DNA of 64,000 nucleotides from an uncultured Thermomicrobiales bacterium (GTDB lineage Bacteria > Chloroflexota > Chloroflexia > Thermomicrobiales > UBA6265). Below, piece after piece: positions 55,709 to 64,000 of the stretch. The position numbers were made by a program, and so were the translations under genes. The notes below the pieces were generated by a model, which was given only the letters and a program-made list of their open reading frames with translations, did no database searches and had not been told where the DNA came from. The stretch spans positions 80,823-144,822 of the forward strand of contig CADCWI010000092.1 in the NCBI GenBank assembly GCA_902806355.1. The letters run 5' to 3'. Each line of letters opens with the position of its first letter. Position 1 is the first letter of the stretch.

Positions 55709-56446
55709 GTGGCCACCAGATTTCAACGGGTGCTCTTGAAGCTGAGCGGTGAAGCCTTGATGGGGGACGCGACCTTCGGGATCGATCCGCTCGTCGCGAA
55801 GGAGATGGCGCGGCAGATTCGCTCGGTCCACGAGTTGGACACCCAGCTGGGCATCGTGATCGGCGGGGGGAACATCTGGCGCGGGCTGTCGGCAAGTGCG
55901 AAGGTCATGGACCGGGCGACAGCTGACTACATGGGGATGGTTGCAACAGTCCTCAACGCCCTCACCCTGCAGGATGCCCTCGAAAAGGAGAAGGTCCACA
56001 CCCGTGTCATGACGGCGATCGCCATGCATGAGGTTGCGGAACCATACATTCGTCGTCGAGCGATTCGCCACATGGAAAAAGGTCGCGTTGTGATTCTCGC
56101 AGCCGGAACCGGAAATCCATACTTCACGACCGACACCGCCGCGGCGCTTCGTGCGTTGGAGCTTGATGCGGACGTCCTGCTGATGGCGAAGAACCGCGTC
56201 GACGGGGTGTACTCCGCCGATCCACGCACTGACCCTTCCGCCACCAGGTACGACCATATCACTCACCAGGAAGCGCTCGAACGGGATCTTCGGGTTATGG
56301 ACGCATCAGCGCTGGCCCTCTGCCGGGAGAACGATCTGCCGATTCTGGTATTCGATGTCATGTCGTACGGGGCCATCGAGCGGGCAATCCAGGGTGATCA
56401 CATCGGGACTCTGGTATCCTCCACTCCATCAACGTTGCCAGTGTAG
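55709..56446 (+). CDS. pyrH: UMP kinase
   Basis: Amino-acid-kinase-fold enzyme making UDP from [17 protein letters not shown] at the N-terminus, [45 protein letters not shown] and [17 protein letters not shown] are typical. GTG 55709 has GGAGAAAGGA upstream, giving 245 residues. Third gene of the rpsB operon. Confidence 0.97.
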   Translation: MATRFQRVLLKLSGEALMGDATFGIDPLVAKEMARQIRSVHELDTQLGIVIGGGNIWRGLSASAKVMDRATADYMGMVATVLNALTLQDALEKEKVHTRVMTAIAMHEVAEPYIRRRAIRHMEKGRVVILAAGTGNPYFTTDTAAALRALELDADVLLMAKNRVDGVYSADPRTDPSATRYDHITHQEALERDLRVMDASALALCRENDLPILVFDVMSYGAIERAIQGDHIGTLVSSTPSTLPV

Positions 56447-56512
56447 CGGACCTGCGACAGCAATCCAGTCCATCCTGGGGCTGCCCCGCGTGACTGGAAA
56501 GGACATCAACAC

Positions 56513-57058
56513 ATGATTGCCGACATCATGCGGGAGACGGAACAGCGCATGTCCAAGGCAATGGATGCCTTGCGGACGAATCTTGGATCGATCCGGACGG
56601 GCCGGGCCAACCCCGCCCTCGTCGACCGGATCCAGGTGGATTACTACGGCAGCTCCATGCCGTTGAACCAGCTCGCGGGAATCTCGGCGCCGGAGCCCCG
56701 CCTGATCGTTATCCAGCCATGGGATCGTGGCAGCATCGGCCCTATCGAGAGGGCCATCATGCAGTCCGATCTTGGTCTCACGCCCAATAATGACGGGCAG
56801 GTGATTCGCATCACGATCCCGACGCTTACCGAGGACCGGCGCAAGCAGATGGTCAAGGTCGTGCACAGCACCACCGAAGACAGCAAGGTCGCCGTCCGGA
56901 ACATCCGGCGCGATGCCCTGCACCAGACCAAAGAGCAGGGGGCATCGGAAGATGAGGAACGACGGGCGACTCAGGAGATGGACAACCTGACCAAGCGATT
57001 CGTCGACGAGGCCGACAGGATCGGGAAGGCGAAAGAGCAAGAAGTTCTCGAGGTCTGA
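56513..57058 (+). CDS. frr: Ribosome recycling factor
   Basis: Splits post-termination ribosomes with EF-G. Motifs LRTNLGSIRTGRANPALVDRI (in two parts), YYGSSMPLNQLAGISAPEPR, PWDRGSIGPIERAIMQSDLG and the C-terminal helix. 181 residues, normal. Its TGA overlaps the ATG of uppS (TGATG), so uppS translation is coupled. Confidence 0.97.
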   Translation: MIADIMRETEQRMSKAMDALRTNLGSIRTGRANPALVDRIQVDYYGSSMPLNQLAGISAPEPRLIVIQPWDRGSIGPIERAIMQSDLGLTPNNDGQVIRITIPTLTEDRRKQMVKVVHSTTEDSKVAVRNIRRDALHQTKEQGASEDEERRATQEMDNLTKRFVDEADRIGKAKEQEVLEV

Positions 57059-57888
57059 TGATGGCCGCAGAGCATGCTCCAGGGCATTCGCACTCCCCGT
57101 CCGCACCCGGACAGGATGAGCAGAGTCATTCTCACCGCGGGTCTCTTCTCGATGATCCGGAGCGAATGCCTATCCCCTCTGCGCTGGTTCCTCATCACGT
57201 CGCGATCATCATGGACGGTAACGGCCGTTGGGCCGCGCAACGCGGCCTCGATCGTCTTCATGGCCATCAGCAAGGCACCAGCAATATTCGCAGGATCACT
57301 CATACCGCGGGTCGCCTTGGCATCAAGTACCTGACGCTCTGGGCGTTCTCGACCGAAAACTGGTCGCGTCCGGAGGCGGAAGTCCAGGGCATCCTCAGGA
57401 TTCTCGCCAACGCGATCGTCACCGAAACCGAAGAGCTCCATCGGCAGGGCGCTCGCCTGTGGCACATCGGTGAGCTCGATGCACTCGAACCGGAATTGCG
57501 TCAATCGGTTCGCGATGCGATCGCCTTGACCGAGCACAACACCGCCCTGACGCTTACCTTGGCTTTTAACTACGGCGGGCGCCGGGAGATTCTTCATGCC
57601 GTGCGACGAATGGTGCTTGACGAAGTCCCCGCGGATGAGATCACCGAGGAATCCTTCCGGCAGCGCCTGTATGCCCCATCCCTTCCGGATGCGGATCTGA
57701 TCATCCGCACGTCCGGTGAGTTCAGGATGAGCAACTTTCTCCTGTGGCAGGGGGCATACGCCGAGTTCTACTTCTCCCCGAAGTTCTGGCCGGATTTTGG
57801 TCCGGACGATCTGGTCGAGGCGGTCGTGGATTATTCCCGGCGTGAACGCCGCTTCGGGGCGCTTACGGCAGCCGGTCTGAAGCAGTGA
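57058..57888 (+). CDS. uppS: Isoprenyl transferase (undecaprenyl diphosphate synthase)
   Basis: cis-Prenyltransferase making the polyprenyl carrier for cell-wall glycans. HVAIIMDGNGRWA with catalytic Asp (about residue 53), GIKYLTLWAFSTENW, LAFNYGGRREI and LIIRTSGEFRMSNFLLWQ are diagnostic. A His/Ser-rich N-terminal extension of about 40 residues (HAPGHSHSPSAPGQDEQSHSH) is unusual. Two tandem ATGs at 57058 and 57061; either may serve. Confidence 0.96.
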   Translation: MMAAEHAPGHSHSPSAPGQDEQSHSHRGSLLDDPERMPIPSALVPHHVAIIMDGNGRWAAQRGLDRLHGHQQGTSNIRRITHTAGRLGIKYLTLWAFSTENWSRPEAEVQGILRILANAIVTETEELHRQGARLWHIGELDALEPELRQSVRDAIALTEHNTALTLTLAFNYGGRREILHAVRRMVLDEVPADEITEESFRQRLYAPSLPDADLIIRTSGEFRMSNFLLWQGAYAEFYFSPKFWPDFGPDDLVEAVVDYSRRERRFGALTAAGLKQ

Positions 57889-57897
57889 TCGCACCTC

Positions 57898-58749
57898 ATG
57901 CGTGAGCGTGCGGTATCGTCCATCAGCGTCGTCCTGGTCGGACTGATACCAGCCATCATTGGTGGACCGGTGTTCATGATCGCCTTTGTCTCGATCGCGA
58001 TCGTTTCCAACATCGAGCTCACGTCCATGATGCGGGTCACCCCGTCGCCGGTGATCTGGAGTGGCTATGTCTTGATAGGCGCATGTGGCCTGATTCCCTT
58101 GCTGTGGCGAGGTGATCAGCGATTGCCGCTGACGCTCGCACTGGTTGCCATGGTACCAATCTTCACAGCAATCTTCGTCGTCGATACCGCGTCGGTCGAC
58201 CACTGGATGCGGACCATGGCTTCGATCGTGTACTTGGGGATACCCACGTTTGCCGCGGTGGACATGCGAGAGCTGACGGGAACGAGCGCGGCCTGGTTGG
58301 CATCGATCGCCACCTGGCTACCGCTCGGCCGGGATGACACGGGCGGCGGCCTCGGCTGGCTCCTCGTGGCAATCCTGGTTACCTGGATGACGGATACCGG
58401 AGCCTATCTCGTCGGTAAGGCGATCGGTCGCCACAAACTCATCCCTCGTATCAGCCCGGGGAAAACCGTCGAAGGCGCTGCCGGGGGACTGGCCGCCGCG
58501 ATGATGACGTCCGTCGTATGTATCCCGGCATTCGGCCTGGATGTCGCGCCTGGGCTGGCGGCCCTGATGGGACTGGTTCTTGGCACCGTCGGTATGTTGG
58601 GAGATCTTGCGGAGTCAATGCTTAAACGCCACGCCGGAGTCAAGGACAGCGGATCGCTGATTCCTGGGCACGGAGGCATCCTCGACCGTATCGACGGGTT
58701 GCTGTTCGTGATCATCGCAACCTGGCTTGTCGTCCCTGTACTCTCGTAG
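57898..58749 (+). CDS. cdsA: Phosphatidate cytidylyltransferase
   Basis: Integral membrane enzyme making CDP-diacylglycerol for phospholipids. About eight helices and the C-terminal signature KRHAGVKDSGSLIPGHGGIL followed by DRIDG. TDTGAYLVGKAIGRHKLIPRISPGKTVEG is also conserved. 283 residues. Nine bases after uppS. Confidence 0.95.
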   Translation: MRERAVSSISVVLVGLIPAIIGGPVFMIAFVSIAIVSNIELTSMMRVTPSPVIWSGYVLIGACGLIPLLWRGDQRLPLTLALVAMVPIFTAIFVVDTASVDHWMRTMASIVYLGIPTFAAVDMRELTGTSAAWLASIATWLPLGRDDTGGGLGWLLVAILVTWMTDTGAYLVGKAIGRHKLIPRISPGKTVEGAAGGLAAAMMTSVVCIPAFGLDVAPGLAALMGLVLGTVGMLGDLAESMLKRHAGVKDSGSLIPGHGGILDRIDGLLFVIIATWLVVPVLS

Positions 58750-58790
58750 CCGCTCGAGAGCCGTCTTGCTCGAAATCCCCGGAGCCTTCC

Positions 58791-59933
58791 ATGACCCACC
58801 TTGGGATAGCCCTTCTCGGTTCGACCGGCTCGATCGGAACGCAGACGCTGGACGTGATTCGTGCCCATCCGGACCGCTTCCGGATCGTTGCCCTTGCCGC
58901 GGGAAAGCAGGTTCGTCTTCTGGAGGCCCAGGTCGCCGAGTTCCAACCGGACCTTGTCGTCAGTGCGAGCGATCGTCCCGTCGCCGGCAAGCAGTCCCTG
59001 ACGACTCCGGAGGGACTTGTCCAGGCGGCGACGCATCCGGATGTCGATATCGTAGTCGCCGCGACATCCGGGCACGATGCGATTCGCGCTATCTACCACG
59101 CCATCGAAGCCGGCAAGACGATTGCGCTCGCTAACAAGGAGACCATCGTCTGCGCTGGCGACATCATCATGCCGCTCGCCCGGAAGCATAATGTCATGAT
59201 TCGGCCGGTGGACAGCGAGCATAGCGCCATCTGGCAGTCGCTCGGCGGGCGAGACCCGAGCGCGATCTCTCGCATTGTCCTCACAGCGTCGGGTGGTCCC
59301 TTTCTCCGCCTTCCAAAGGAAGAAATGCGCGATGTCACGGTTCAGGGCGCCCTGGCTCATCCCAACTGGAGCATGGGCGACAAGCTGACGATCGATTCGG
59401 CGACAATGATGAACAAAGGTTTGGAGGTTATCGAGGCTCATCACCTGTTCGATTCGTCATTCGACGACATCGATGTCATCATTCACCCTGAGCAGATCAT
59501 TCATTCGATGATCGAGTTGGGGGATTTCAGCGTCATCGCGCAGCTCAGTCCGCCGGACATGCGCTTGCCGATCCAGTACGCCTTGACGTATCCGGATCAC
59601 ATCCATAGCCCGTGCCGGCAGCTCGACTTCACGGCGTTGCGCTCGCTCACGTTCGATCAGCCAGATCTTGACCGGTTCCCCGCCCTCCGCATCGCTCGCG
59701 ACGCCGGAAGGGCCGGCGAGACTTTCCCGACAGTCCTCAGTGCGGCTGACGAATTGGCAGTAAGAGCGTTCATGGATGGTGCGATCCGCTTCCTCGACAT
59801 TCCGGACGTCGTCGAGCGCGTGCTCGATCGGCATAATCCTCTTCCGGTCAAGGATTTGGAGACGGTTGCCGACGCCGATAGCTGGGCGCGCAGGACAGCA
59901 CGAGACGTTATATCTCTGATGGTGAAGCGCTAA
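58791..59933 (+). CDS. dxr: 1-deoxy-D-xylulose 5-phosphate reductoisomerase
   Basis: MEP-pathway enzyme converting DXP to MEP with NADPH. NADPH motif LLGSTGSIGTQTLDVI, ALANKETIVCAGD, metal and substrate motifs PVDSEHSAIWQ, LTASGGPFL, HPNWSMGDKLTIDSATMMNK and GLEVIEAHHLF. 380 residues. Shows that this lineage uses the MEP route to feed uppS. Its end overlaps comF by 26 bases. Confidence 0.97.
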   Translation: MTHLGIALLGSTGSIGTQTLDVIRAHPDRFRIVALAAGKQVRLLEAQVAEFQPDLVVSASDRPVAGKQSLTTPEGLVQAATHPDVDIVVAATSGHDAIRAIYHAIEAGKTIALANKETIVCAGDIIMPLARKHNVMIRPVDSEHSAIWQSLGGRDPSAISRIVLTASGGPFLRLPKEEMRDVTVQGALAHPNWSMGDKLTIDSATMMNKGLEVIEAHHLFDSSFDDIDVIIHPEQIIHSMIELGDFSVIAQLSPPDMRLPIQYALTYPDHIHSPCRQLDFTALRSLTFDQPDLDRFPALRIARDAGRAGETFPTVLSAADELAVRAFMDGAIRFLDIPDVVERVLDRHNPLPVKDLETVADADSWARRTARDVISLMVKR

Positions 59934-60669
59934 TAGACTGCCTCCACCTTCGCAGCTCCGCATTCGAGAGTTCCTGGGCGAAGGTCAGGACGAAAACAGA
60001 ACGAGTTCTGGCATCTTCCTTGAACACTTTGGCACAGGCATCCGTCGTAGCTCCCGTAGTCCGCACGTCATCGATAAGAAGGATTCGTTGCCCGGCCGGA
60101 ATGGACCATTCCGGATTGAGGGAAAAGGCACCTGTCACATTCTCGTGGCGGCTCTGTCGGTCCAGCGTCACTTGAGGACGTGTCGCGGTGGTCCGGATCA
60201 GTAATGGTTTCATTGGAAGGTTCGCCCGGGCGGCGATTCGGGTAGCCAAAAGCTCTGACTGGTTGTAGCCCCGAAGATTGAATTTGCTGGCATGGAGGGG
60301 CACGGGCACCACCACATCGATCGCACCAAATGCGGCTACCATGGGAAGCATCCGGGCAGCCAGATCCTCGGCCCGTGCCGGCTCATCACCATACTTGAAG
60401 CGTTTGATCGAAGCGGCAACCCATCCTGTGTATGGATATGATGCTCTTGCCCTGTCGACGTGTTGGCCCGCTACCGGGCAGCGATGTCGCTCGTGATCCG
60501 GTGATCCACACTCCAGGCAGATATTGAGGTCCAGTGCCGGCACCAATGTTCGACAGATCTCACACAGCCACATCCCGCGTAATCCGCAGCCAGGGCAGAC
60601 TTTGGGGTACAACACTTCCACTAGAATGGCACGAGCCATGCTCGAACCACGCTGTAGGGCTTGCTTCAT
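59908..60669 (-). CDS. comF: ComF-family phosphoribosyltransferase-like protein
   Basis: 253 residues. The N-terminal zinc-finger-like region (CPGCGLRGMWLCEIC and CLECGSPDHERHRCP) precedes a PRTase-fold domain with the PRPP motif ILLIDDVRTTGATTDACA. Members support DNA uptake in competent bacteria, but many non-competent species carry them. The gene is on the opposite strand to dxr and the polymerase, 48 bases from the latter. Together with DprA it makes competence plausible but not shown. Confidence 0.92.
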   Translation of the reverse strand: MKQALQRGSSMARAILVEVLYPKVCPGCGLRGMWLCEICRTLVPALDLNICLECGSPDHERHRCPVAGQHVDRARASYPYTGWVAASIKRFKYGDEPARAEDLAARMLPMVAAFGAIDVVVPVPLHASKFNLRGYNQSELLATRIAARANLPMKPLLIRTTATRPQVTLDRQSRHENVTGAFSLNPEWSIPAGQRILLIDDVRTTGATTDACAKVFKEDARTRSVFVLTFAQELSNAELRRWRQSISASPSEI

Positions 60670-60717
60670 CGATAGTGTCCCCAGACCCTGGACGTCAACG
60701 CCTTGTGAGGTCGATCA

Positions 60718-62979
60718 ATGCACGACCAGAATCCGGACCGGCCGATCACCAGCATGAATTCACCGACATTCGACGCCGCGCACGCCAATCGTGTCCTGTA
60801 CGGCAAGGATACGACCGAGGGCATTGTAAGCATAGAGGTCGACGGACCCCACCATGCGCGAATATTCTGTCGCGATCGAGATTCCGGACAGACCACATCA
60901 CACCTTGAGCCGATGTCGCGCTGGATCGTGACCACTGCGGATCATCCGGTCCTCCGACAGATTCGCGGTTCAGAGCACACGCTCACCGGGGATCTTCCTT
61001 TGTCGGTCTTTGTCACGTTTGACTCCCGGCAAGAATACATGCGGGCGGCATCGGCGCTTCCTCGTCGCGATCCGGATAGCATCAAGCTGCGTTCGCCGTT
61101 GTCCCAGTTCCTGATCGCATCGGGCAAGACCTTCTTCAAGGGTATGGCTTTCGAAGACCTGCGGCGAATGCAGCTCGATATCGAGACGCTTGGGTTCGAT
61201 CCCAAGGAACCAGATGCACACGTCATCATGGTGGCCATGCGTCAGGGAGACTGGGAAGAGGTCCTGGTTCTCAAAACCGACGAGGCGGATCTGCTGCAAC
61301 GGGTTGTCGATTGCATTCAGACGCGCGATCCCGACGTTATCGAAGGCCATAACATCTTCAACTTCGATCTCCCCTATCTCGTCGAACGGGCTCGTCGTGC
61401 GAACGTCCGGTTCTCCATGGGGCGTGACGGAAGCGAGCCGAATGTCGCCGATTTCACCCAACGCTTCCGCGCCGGCGGGATCTCCCTGCCATTCTCGACG
61501 GTACACATCTATGGTCGTCACGTCATCGATACGTACCAGCAGGTTCAGCGATGGGACACCACCGGACGCCTGCCAAGCTACGGGTTGAAGAATATTATCC
61601 GGGCACTCGACATCGAGCGAGAAGGCCGGGAGTTCGTCGAAGGTGAGCAGATCGCGGTCCTGTGGAACAGGGGAGAACGGAGCAAGGATCGACTTGCCCG
61701 CTATGCGCTTGACGACGTTCGAGACGTCGACTTGCTTTCGCGAATCACGCTGCCAACAGAGTTCTATCAAACACAGATCCTGCCGATGGCTTTCCAGACG
61801 GCGTCAACGGCGGGAACCGGCACGAAGATCGATCAACTCATGATGCGTGCATATCTGACGGAGCGCCACAGTCTCCCGAAACCGGAGGAAGCTCGTCCGT
61901 ATCCTGGGGGGTATGTCGAACTGGTCGAAACCGGGATATTCGGGCCGGTGGTCAAGTGTGACGTCGAGAGCCTGTATCCATCGATCATGCTGGAGCGTGG
62001 GATTCTCCCCCGAACAGACGTCATGGGCGCGTTCCCGCTGCTGCTTGAGGACTTGACACGGAGACGGATAGAGTCGAAGCGTAAGGCAGCGACGACACGA
62101 GGCGAGGCGTACGCCTTGCATGACGGGCTCCAGGCGACGTTCAAGATCCTGATCAATTCGTTCTACGGCTATCTCGGGTTCCAGCGTGGACACTTCAATG
62201 ATTACGATGCCGCGGAAGCGGTGACGATCGAGGGACAACGGATCATCAAGGAGGTCGTGAACAACCTCCAGGAGCGTGGGTCCAAGGTGATCGAAGTCGA
62301 TACCGACGGCGTATTCTTCACCCCTCCTGAAGAGATCGCCACGCAAGAGGAGGAGGAAGCGCTGATCAGGGAGGTCTCGCGGGACATGCCTCTCCGGATT
62401 CGGCTTGCCCATGACGGACGGTACCGACGCATGCTTTCGCTCAAGCAGAAGACGTATGCACTGCTGGATTTCGAGGACAAACTGATCTTGAAGGGAAGCG
62501 CACTGAGGAGCCGCCGGATGGAACCGTGTCTTCAGCGGTTTCTTCAGGACGCCACGCGCCATTTTCTCGAGGACGACAAAGACGCGGCACGGGACCGCTA
62601 TTTCTCGCTTGCAGAGGCGATCCAGCAGCGGAAGCTGGAGCCGCGCGATTTCAGTCAATGGCAGATGCTTCGCGAAGGCACGATTGAAGCTCACCCTCGC
62701 CTCGGCACATTGCTGGCCGGCAACCCGGGTCGGTGGAGATTCGGCGACCGGGTCGAGATCTACGAGCGGCAGGATGGTGCGCTCGGCTTCGCGGAAGATT
62801 ATGATCGCGACGAGAATGTTCAGGTTCTATTACGTCATCTTCGGGACACGGCAATGCGTTTCGAGCCCATCTTCGATTCCCGGTCAGAGTTCGATGCCTT
62901 CTTCCCACCGATCCAACCGAGAACCGATCTCGCGATCGCCCGGGAGGCGAAGCCAGTAGAGCAGCTTTCTCTCCTGTAG
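60718..62979 (+). CDS. Family B DNA polymerase (Pol II-like)
   Basis: Replicative-fold polymerase with 3'-5' exonuclease, likely for repair or translesion use. Exo I is MQLDIETLG (about residue 153), Exo II HNIFNFDLPYL, Exo III YALDDVRD. Pol motif A is DVESLYPSIM (about 415), motif B KILINSFYGYLG (about 478), motif C VIEVDTDGVFF (about 527), with DTDG instead of the usual DTDS. The C-terminal QLSLL resembles a sliding-clamp binding motif. ATG 60718 with GAGGT upstream. 753 residues. Confidence 0.93.
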   Translation: MHDQNPDRPITSMNSPTFDAAHANRVLYGKDTTEGIVSIEVDGPHHARIFCRDRDSGQTTSHLEPMSRWIVTTADHPVLRQIRGSEHTLTGDLPLSVFVTFDSRQEYMRAASALPRRDPDSIKLRSPLSQFLIASGKTFFKGMAFEDLRRMQLDIETLGFDPKEPDAHVIMVAMRQGDWEEVLVLKTDEADLLQRVVDCIQTRDPDVIEGHNIFNFDLPYLVERARRANVRFSMGRDGSEPNVADFTQRFRAGGISLPFSTVHIYGRHVIDTYQQVQRWDTTGRLPSYGLKNIIRALDIEREGREFVEGEQIAVLWNRGERSKDRLARYALDDVRDVDLLSRITLPTEFYQTQILPMAFQTASTAGTGTKIDQLMMRAYLTERHSLPKPEEARPYPGGYVELVETGIFGPVVKCDVESLYPSIMLERGILPRTDVMGAFPLLLEDLTRRRIESKRKAATTRGEAYALHDGLQATFKILINSFYGYLGFQRGHFNDYDAAEAVTIEGQRIIKEVVNNLQERGSKVIEVDTDGVFFTPPEEIATQEEEEALIREVSRDMPLRIRLAHDGRYRRMLSLKQKTYALLDFEDKLILKGSALRSRRMEPCLQRFLQDATRHFLEDDKDAARDRYFSLAEAIQQRKLEPRDFSQWQMLREGTIEAHPRLGTLLAGNPGRWRFGDRVEIYERQDGALGFAEDYDRDENVQVLLRHLRDTAMRFEPIFDSRSEFDAFFPPIQPRTDLAIAREAKPVEQLSLL

Positions 62980-63243
62980 ACGTTGATCACGATCCACTCG
63001 TCACATGTCCACGCGCTTTCCGTTGACACTCCATACCCACTGAGCCCGTGGCGTACATGCACATCGCTCAAGGCATACCACCCAATATGGAGAAAAATCG
63101 GTGACGTTGCTCGCGGCCATGCATCTTTGCGCCGATGGGGAGATCCGTACCAATTCGGCCGCACAGCGCCGATCAGCATTACGCAAGGTAATGGACACCG
63201 GCGGTATCGGATCAACCAGGACACTCAAAATATGGGGGCGCAG
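62980..63243. other. Gene-free interval between polymerase and tRNA-fMet
   Basis: About 260 bases between two convergent units. Nothing recognisable apart from the terminator of the rRNA operon at its right end. Confidence 0.5.
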
Positions 63244-63277
63244 CAAAAGGCCCCCGGTGCGGGGAGGCACGGGGGGC
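63244..63277 (-). terminator. Terminator of the rRNA/tRNA-fMet transcript
   Basis: Minus-strand hairpin CCCCCGTGC/GCACCGGGGG (one bulge) with a 6-base loop, then CCTTTTGC. It starts about 10 bases past the tRNA-fMet 3' end. Confidence 0.75.
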
Positions 63278-63286
63278 GGGGGGATC

Positions 63287-63361
63287 TGGTAGCGGGGGAA
63301 GGATTCGAACCTCCGACCTTTGGGTTATGAGCCCAACGAGCTGCCACTGCTCCACCCCGCG
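63287..63361 (-). tRNA. Initiator tRNA-fMet, anticodon CAT
   Basis: 75 bases with encoded CCA. Loop CTCATAA gives CAT. The stem has GGG/CCC pairs next to the loop, and the first acceptor position is an unpaired C1/U72; both are hallmarks of bacterial initiators. It lies downstream of 5S in the same direction. Confidence 0.95.
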
Positions 63362-63392
63362 ACGGGTCTGTCGGTGCGGTATTCGGCGATGC

Positions 63393-63520
63393 GGGGCGCC
63401 CGCGGCGGCCTCGCCTCCCACGGGGTCGCCCCCGCAGTACTCTCCGGCGCTGCGCCGGGTCACGACCGGGTTCGGGATGGGTCCGGGTGGGGCCAACGCG
63501 CTCTCGGCCACGGGCACCCC
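63393..63520 (-). rRNA. 5S ribosomal RNA
   Basis: Minus strand contains CCCATCCCGAACCCGG and GAGTACTGCGGGGGCGACCC, the conserved 5S core, closed by a GGGGTGCCCG/CGGGCGCCCC terminal stem. Exact ends may differ by a few bases, since the surrounding GATGC/GCATC extends the stem. It is slightly longer than the usual 117-120 bases. Confidence 0.93.
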
Positions 63521-63603
63521 GCATCGTCCAATACACACCACCGGCACCACCGCGCCCACCACGAAGAAGCAACTGGTCCCGGCTCGGCCGGACACGTCTC
63601 CCT

Positions 63604-64000
<397 letters not shown>

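Overview
The window is about 60% GC and almost fully coding. It looks like a chromosomal segment of a Chloroflexota bacterium, probably of the Thermomicrobia (Sphaerobacter/Thermomicrobium-like) lineage. This is inferred from gene content and style: paired bactofilins, a T-box leuS leader, an MshC-like ligase, a bacterial translin, a family B DNA polymerase, coxSM-type genes, HslUV, and Pro/Ala-rich secreted proteins. No 16S sequence is present to confirm it. There are no phage genes, transposases, integrases or CRISPR arrays, so this is mostly core chromosome.

Layout. 1-6 kb: the end of an MFS permease, gcvPB and a GH38-type glycosidase. 6-9.3 kb: leuS behind a T-box leader that carries a tRNA-Ala gene inside it. 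9.3-12.1 kb: translin-like protein, then DUF192, otsB and a secreted protein on the minus strand. 12.4-18.6 kb: MshC-like ligase, rpsF-ssb-rpsR, a PpiC foldase and a membrane protein. 18.7-21.6 kb: coxM/coxS without a large subunit and an unknown 409-residue protein. 22-27 kb: a membrane and surface-glycan type cluster (GT-C-like protein, small membrane protein, FAD oxidoreductase, GtrA). 27-31.6 kb: S41 protease homologue, VOC protein, ilvE and ROK kinase. 31.7-37.7 kb: dprA-topA-hslV-hslU. 37.9-41.3 kb: an HpcH/HpaI aldolase and two Opp/Dpp ATPases. 41.4-44.2 kb: M50 protease, HD protein, scpA, scpB. 44.2-45.2 kb: a decayed aminoglycoside-phosphotransferase-like pseudogene. 45.2-48.1 kb: Rrf2 regulator/iscS and an M50-CBS protease. 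48.5-53.8 kb: sigma-54, tRNA-Arg(CCG), two bactofilins and an SH3 membrane protein. 54-59.9 kb: the conserved rpsB-tsf-pyrH-frr-uppS-cdsA-dxr operon. 59.9-63 kb: comF and a family B polymerase. 63.2-64 kb: the end of an rRNA operon on the minus strand (23S, 5S, tRNA-fMet).

The genes serve translation (leuS, rpsF/R/B, tsf, frr, tRNAs, rRNA), isoprenoid and lipid-carrier synthesis (uppS, cdsA, dxr), DNA maintenance (ssb, topA, dprA, comF, scpAB, polB), proteolysis (hslUV, S41, two M50 enzymes) and the envelope (bactofilins, SH3 protein, GtrA/GT-C cluster).

The strongest unusual observation is the leuS leader. A complete T-box (Stem I with a CUC specifier, antiterminator motif and intrinsic terminator) is split by a full tRNA-Ala(GGC) gene in the same orientation. 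Processing of that tRNA would cut the riboswitch in two. Secondary points of interest are the low-complexity tails on bS6, SSB and bS18 in one operon, a sigma-54 with a Cys4 insertion, and an S41 protease homologue lacking the catalytic lysine.
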